Part shown: positions 59,523 through 64,000 of the stretch, piece by piece
Position numbering within the stretch: position 1 is the first letter of the stretch
Layout of the letters: each line of letters begins with the position of its first letter
DNA from: Rhyzopertha dominica
Lineage: Eukaryota; Arthropoda; Insecta; Coleoptera; Bostrichidae
Length of the DNA: 64,000 bases
Direction of reading: 5' to 3'
Assembly: GCA_025024175.1 (NCBI GenBank)
Contig: QCXZ01000137.1
Location: forward strand, 16,988,001 to 17,052,000
Program-made: the position numbers and the translations under genes
Notes under the pieces: model-generated
The model's input: only the letters and a program-made list of their open reading frames with translations
Database searches by the model: none
What the model was told of the DNA's origin: nothing

Positions 59523-60442
59523 ACAAATTCTGACGGTGCCATCTTTTTTATTACTGGAACTATTGGACTTATGTATTGTGTATCTGATCTTTCAATTATT
59601 CCCTCTTCTACCATCTCCTCTATCTTGTTATTCACTGCTTCCTGATACTTAAATGGTATAGGGTAACTTTTTCTGTGCAATGGCTTGTTGTCATTCAGTT
59701 TTATTTTATGCTTATAAGCATTAGTAAGACCTGGTTTATTGGAAAATACATTTGAGAATTTCTCAATAAGACTCTGCACTTCTTTTAAGTCCTTCTTTTC
59801 ACATTTCTCTTCCTTCTCTTCTTTTTCCATTGTTATGTGCTCTATCTCCACCTCCAGTTCTTGTAGTGTGTTGCATTTCTTAAGGAATGATATTGTAAGA
59901 CCATGTTCAGCGATTACTACAAGTGATTTTTCAAAATCAATTACAGCGTTAAATTTAGTTAAAAAGTCTGTGCCTATTATTACATTATGAATTAAATTTT
60001 CCACAACCAGAAAGACAATATGAAAACAGCTTTTGTCAATTAGCAGTTTTACATAAATTTGCTCTTTAACAGTTTTGCTAGCATTTCCGGTGGCGGTTAC
60101 TATCGTAACTCCACTTACAGGTATAGATTTTATATTAGTACACTGCTTTTGCAACAAAATATAGAAGTCTTTTGATATACATGAGTGCATGCAACCAGAA
60201 TCTACAAGTATGTCAGTGAATAAGCCTTCTATCTTACCTTGTATAAATGGAACTTTATTATCGTTTTTAAGTTGAAGTTTGTTATCAGTTAGAATAGTGT
60301 TACAGTGATATTGCTGGTCCAGTCTACTTGGGTTTATTTTTCGTTGTTCTTCCTGAATTTCGTCTTCATTTCTTGAGTACACTTCCGCTTTGGTTTTGAA
60401 AACTTCTTGGTTGTATCGTTTCGTCATCTGAATACTCTTCAA
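59504..60442 (-). CDS. Pro and start of RT (pol, first part)
   Basis: 312 codons from a non-ATG start, so made as part of a polyprotein. Residues about 65-175 are a retroviral-type aspartic protease: LFTDILVDSGCMHSCIS has the catalytic Asp in DSG (residues 81-83) instead of the more common DTG, and IIGTDFL (155-161) is the second flap-side motif. Residues 245-300 begin the RT (KPLHRKSYPIPFKYQEAV and IIERSDTQYISPIVPVIKK). The frame then runs off into KMAPSEF. In related elements this point reads KKDG..R.C.D.R.LN, and the correct continuation lies in the -1 frame at 59522. The break is at a minus-strand A6-G run (59543-59549). Confidence 0.88.
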   Translation of the reverse strand: MKSIQMTKRYNQEVFKTKAEVYSRNEDEIQEEQRKINPSRLDQQYHCNTILTDNKLQLKNDNKVPFIQGKIEGLFTDILVDSGCMHSCISKDFYILLQKQCTNIKSIPVSGVTIVTATGNASKTVKEQIYVKLLIDKSCFHIVFLVVENLIHNVIIGTDFLTKFNAVIDFEKSLVVIAEHGLTISFLKKCNTLQELEVEIEHITMEKEEKEEKCEKKDLKEVQSLIEKFSNVFSNKPGLTNAYKHKIKLNDNKPLHRKSYPIPFKYQEAVNNKIEEMVEEGIIERSDTQYISPIVPVIKKMAPSEFVWMREN

Positions 60443-61480
60443 CGTTTACTGTCCTTACGTAATGATTTTCTCGTAGTTTTTCTTTCATCCTTCCCCGGTT
60501 CTCTTTAATCTGGGCGGTATTTAGATCTTTGTCTTCTCGTATACGCCAGTTGCTAGCCTTATCCTGCCTCCTGTCCTGCCATTTGTTAGCTCCGTCTCTT
60601 CTGTTGTAATTTTCTCTGTCATCTGTGCGATATCCATACCTAGGAGTATTTTCTGCTTTCCTGTAGTTATTAGGTGAGCGGTACTCTGGTCTGTCTCTAT
60701 ACTTTGGTAAATTTTCTTCATACTTCCTTTGGTATACTTGTCCTTTGTTGACGTATTCTTCGTTTGGTGAGTTTATATGATTGTACCCAGCGTAGTGTTG
60801 TTCATAACCATTGTAATAGTTCTTCTGGTAGCTGTTATGTCTTGAATAATTATGTCGTTCATTTCGTTGTTTGTTTTCTATGGTGTCCAGTCTCTCTAGA
60901 GTCTTGTATATATTTTCAATTGATTTTGGATTAGTACTTACTAAAATTCTTGCTACATCAATGGAAAAATGTGCTGCAATTACGTCAACAACATCATCTT
61001 GATTAAGGTATTTAATAGTTTTTATCTTCTTGTATATCTTCAGAAAGTATTCAGCCATATTTGACGAACCTCTATCTTCGTATTTTCCTTTCATAATACG
61101 CAGCAATGCCTCTTGTTGCTTTTGAGCATCCCAATAACGCTGCATGAATTTGTGACGAAATTCCTCAAACGATCCTGAATTTCCTGCAAATATTTCGAAC
61201 CATATAGCCGCATCTCCTTTCAAACTTCTCTTAGCAAATGACAAACGTTGCTCCCTGGGTATCCATTTTTCTTCCAGCCAATTCTCCAATGATTCAATGA
61301 ATTCAGTTGGTGATGCATTTCTGCCGTTAAAAATTGGTAAATCGCTAGTATCGATACGCCATTGAAAAGCTCTGAAATAATCACTTTCTGTAGGTTGAAA
61401 AGTCGCTCGTTGATAACGTTCATAATCTCTATCAGATGTCGTTCGTGGCTCAAGTTTCTTCTTCGGTTCATCCTTGCTTT
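60366..61480 (-). CDS. Gag, main capsid/nucleocapsid part
   Basis: The open frame continues from the A-run break to the stop at 60366. It forms the particle that packages element RNA. The segment WLEEKWIPREQRLSFAKRSL and IWFEIFAGNSGSFEEFRHKF then FMQRYW fits the retrotransposon gag domain ('W......W......F......L.G.A..W.......WEEF...F...F'). The C-terminal third is very rich in Arg, Asn, Tyr and Asp and contains no CCHC zinc knuckle, so RNA binding probably relies on basic residues. The end overlaps the protease frame by about 76 bases in a different (+1) frame, which may reflect frameshifting or another indel. Confidence 0.85.
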
Positions 61481-61755
61481 TTCATATCTTCTCCCGCCAT
61501 TTCTCCATAATTGTTAATTTTTAACTGGTAACTTTTCTTGATTGCTCCTGTAGCTTGTTCCACTTCCGTAAATTGTTTTACAACCTTTTCCACAGCTCCC
61601 AAATCTCTTGTATCGTACTCTCTATCCTCACCTTCACGTTGAATGCCTAAATCCTCAATTTCTAGATCTCCCAAGTTTCTATTCTCGTTAAATACCTTTT
61701 GCCTATTATTGCTTTTTATATTTGACCTTAAATTCCTATCATTTGCCGTAGCCAT
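61468..61755 (-). CDS. Gag, N-terminal part (frame broken)
   Basis: I start at the ATG at 61755 (context ACAATTATGGC), the first ATG in this frame after the primer site. The frame encodes a charged, Asn/Arg/Glu-rich segment and stops at 61468. The break is a one-base difference in a run of five A on the minus strand (61478-61482); past it the sequence continues as gag in another frame. There is no known domain in this part. Because the LTRs look identical, the break is either very recent or an assembly error in a homopolymer. Confidence 0.7.
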   Translation of the reverse strand: MATANDRNLRSNIKSNNRQKVFNENRNLGDLEIEDLGIQREGEDREYDTRDLGAVEKVVKQFTEVEQATGAIKKSYQLKINNYGEMAGEDMKKQG

Positions 61756-61855
61756 AATTGTAAAGTTATTATACTCATGCAATATTCAGAAATCTACTAA
61801 GCAATCTATAAATTATATGCAAACACATCGAAAACAAGAAAAATATGAATATTTA

Positions 61856-61866
61856 CTCGGGCGCCA
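61856..61866 (-). other. Primer-binding site, tRNA-Lys type (short match)
   Basis: TGGCGCCCGAG on the minus strand, five bases from the 5' LTR. It is the same first 11 bases as the primer site at 54795. Confidence 0.75.
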
Positions 61867-61871
61867 TTTTA

Positions 61872-62820
61872 TGTAACGGACCGGGTGAGTATTAAATACA
61901 CACGTTACATAAATAAGAATATAATAACAAAAACGTAACAGGTAACACATGCAGTGGCATACAAGTCGATATCAACAATAAATACTGGTAAGTATAATTC
62001 AAGGTAATATAAATTTGAAAGAATATATATAAATAATAAAATCTAAACGCTGTATAAATAATTTCTGTTTCAATTTAATGTGTTAATATGTGACACTGGA
62101 CTATTAAATGATAATTAAATATATATGCAAACAGTGGTGGTTTTACTAAATCGTTTGTTTATGAAAATGCAAACCCAATTAAAGAACAGATAGGTAAATA
62201 TAATATAGAACATTCAATAAACACAATATACCGCAATATACGTAAGTTACTTGATCAAGTACCCCCGTTTAACATTTAATCTATCTCGAGATATAACACA
62301 AATAATTGTAAAACATTTAAATATTGCAATATGAACGAACGACACCTCCAGCGCTACTTATCTTGTTCTTTATACTCGTTTTTGTCAGCAAGCTATCGCA
62401 TCAATGGCAGTTGTTCTCTCTCGCACCCTCGGGATGTACGGAACCTCGATTCTGGTTGTTCCTGAATCGTTATTAATAACTGCATCAATTGTTGACAATT
62501 TCCCTTGCAATGAGCTTTCCCATAGACGTTTACGTGCGGTTGTATGTTTAATCCCTTAATGATTGACTAGTAGTAGATATAGGTATAGATCTAGATTTAG
62601 AGCCTAAAACGAAGTACTAAATTGTGGGGACAAAAGCACCCCTTAACTCACCCCTCACTGCACTGCATACATACAATGTGTTTTAAATCACAAGGAGCTC
62701 TAATAAGCACAACCTAGCGAGCCAATGTGCTGCGCCGGAAGAAGTAATTCGGTCAAAAAACATTTATCTATACCTTCAATGACACTAACCCTATCGACAA
62801 ATCACGCATGCACCGCTGCA
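61872..62820 (-). repeat. 5' LTR (minus orientation)
   Basis: 949 bp, beginning TGCAGCGG and ending GTTACA on the minus strand. It supplies promoter and polyadenylation functions, although I did not identify a clear TATA box. Confidence 0.93.
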
Positions 62821-63043
62821 GCAGGAACACAAGAAGCTTTCTACGAACAATTCTTCTAGAAGCCTGATCACTTCATTCTGCGTAAGTATGTCATCGCCAT
62901 GCATCCGCGCACGCTTTCCAACCTTGTAGCATTTGAAATGGTACGGGATAGTGTTCGTTGATAGTTGACATTTCTTAGGATTAGTATTTATTTCATGGAG
63001 GTTATCATCCATGAACTTCTTCAGCTAAACCGCTAGACAATAT
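62821..63043 (-). other. Unassigned sequence with a short minus frame
   Basis: A minus frame begins MDDNLHEIN at 63012 and runs into the gypsy LTR, which interrupts it. Before the insertion it would have ended two codons past the junction. It lies just downstream of the family B LTR-like sequence in the same orientation, so it may be that element's leader or start of gag, but there is no primer site or known motif. Confidence 0.3.
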
Positions 63044-63412
63044 TTTTAGGACTACGGGCTCGAAAACTGCGGACTTCTGACTTAACTCCTTTTTATTTAA
63101 AACACTAGTATCAAATACACTAAGTCTTAACACAACCCGTTCAAAGCGCTACTGCTTTAACACTACCAATTCATTAGAATACACACACTTGGAACTAAAA
63201 CACCTGCTTCACTAGACCTTTCACTCGCTCGGTAACCGCTATTTGAATTCAAGAACTGCCCGCGCTTCTCTCCGTAGAGCTATTTATACCTCCCCATAGA
63301 AAATTTTAGAAGCGACACCTTCCAGACTCTCTCGCAACTTCGCGAAATAGAATCCTCTAGAGAGTGTCAATATCGGTATCTAAAATCACCAGATAGATAT
63401 AGTACCGCAACT
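63044..63412 (-). mobile_element. LTR-like copy of family B
   Basis: On the minus strand, the stretch from about 63232 down to 63044 matches 12787-12971 closely, including TTTGATACTAGTGTTTTAAA, the AATAAA signal and the GCAGTTTTCGA...CCCGTAGTC end. A TATA box (TATAAATA, near 63281-63288) is in the equivalent place. The left part of the LTR (U3) has diverged so far that I cannot fix its border. Confidence 0.6.
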
Positions 63413-63419
63413 GTCCGCC

Positions 63420-64000
63420 ATTTTAATGCAAACTAGCAGTGGTAAATTTAAACGTTTATGTAGAAGACCGGGATTAAACCTATTTGGTTTCAATGGTTTT
63501 GGGGCCATCAGCCATTTTAGTGCTTTTAATCTATCTAGTGACTTTATCGGTATCGAGATTCCCTTGCCATCTGTTTGTAGCTAGGATCACAATTTGCAGT
63601 GTCCCACTACACCGCATCTACACGTCTGTAACTCCCATCCACAGATGGCGCTAATTCAAAACAATATTCAGCGGATGAATAGACCATACATGTATACATC
63701 CCTTATTCTTATAAGCATCCTTTTAGAGTATTCCTATCCTCAAAATTATTTTGGGCGTAGGACACAATGTAAATAGAATGTTTTAGTTTCATTTAGCGTT
63801 TCTATTTAATAAATACAAAGCATGTCATGCCAGTTACAAATACGTTAGTATTGTTAGTACATTAATGCCATTATATGGAATGTTACCGGTAAAAAGAATT
63901 TCGGGAAGTTCTAATAAAATGTTGTTTGTGAGTAATAGTTAATTTCTAATTATGACTAAGAATATAATAGTCTTAACTAGTGGGAAACCTTTTTATTTTG
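63420..64000. other. No gene seen
   Basis: The frame at 63594-63776 has no motif. The sequence is AT-rich towards the end. Confidence 0.4.

Larger units (their letters stand above)
56037..62820 (-). mobile_element. Young Ty3/gypsy-class LTR retrotransposon
   Basis: A 6,784-bp element in minus orientation has two 949-bp LTRs (56037-56985 and 61872-62820) that look identical when read by eye and end in TG...CA. GCAG flanks both sides (56033-56036 and 62821-62824). On the minus strand the order is 5' LTR, primer site, gag, protease, RT, RNase H, integrase, 3' LTR, the gypsy order. There is no env-like frame between integrase and the 3' LTR (56986-57149). Identical LTRs imply recent insertion, yet gag and RT each carry a one-base frame break in an A-run. 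Confidence 0.95.

Noticed and set aside
1..64000. CRISPR arrays, tRNA or rRNA genes, bacterial operons
   Set aside because: No regularly spaced repeats, no tRNA B-box/cloverleaf and no rRNA-like sequence were seen; the content is that of an insect nuclear genome.

Overview
The window looks like a stretch of insect nuclear genome. It is AT-rich and gene-poor, and its only long open frames belong to retroelements: a Penelope-like element, a Ty3/gypsy-class LTR element, fragments of Jockey-like non-LTR retrotransposons, a mariner, and transposases of the DUF4817 type common in insects. I cannot name the species; the transposon mix suits a beetle or another insect with a large, repeat-rich genome. 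Eight single N bases mark it as an assembled draft.

Layout. 1-4.4 kb: a rotted DDE transposase and a hAT-like element with an 8-bp duplication. 4.46-4.93 kb: a GC-rich island with a well-spaced TATA box and initiator, ending in a good splice donor. I read it as a plus-strand host promoter and untranslated first exon, so much of the rest could be its long first intron. 5-36 kb: mostly AT-rich DNA with islands of ordinary composition (candidate enhancers), two short hammerhead-bearing repeats (10.0 and 18.8 kb), a solo LTR (12.5 kb), a small foldback element with a hammerhead core (14.1 kb), a dead mariner (23.8-24.8 kb) and non-LTR RT fragments. 36.25-38.93 kb: a Penelope-like element with an intact 715-codon RT/GIY-YIG frame, inverted arms and a target duplication. 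39-49 kb: more enhancer-like islands, RT fragments (one arranged as a 5' inversion), a 658-bp foldback derivative of the Penelope element, a DUF4817 open frame lacking its catalytic domain, and a TA-flanked MITE. 52-54.9 kb: a third hammerhead repeat, with an intact core, and an LTR followed by a lysine-tRNA primer site. 56.04-62.82 kb: a young LTR retrotransposon on the minus strand with 949-bp LTRs that look identical and a 4-bp duplication. 62.8-63.4 kb: a second LTR-like copy of the 12.5-kb family.

The most interesting thread is ribozyme-bearing retroelements. Three short repeats (153, 294 and 213 bp) share a 3' end, have 12-13-bp target duplications and carry a type I hammerhead motif. 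Only the 53.2-kb copy keeps every core base and all three stems. The Penelope copies have 11-13-bp duplications and a hammerhead-shaped but degenerate motif in their arms, so they are plausible sources of the machinery that moved the short repeats, as proposed for animal retrozymes. That link is inference.
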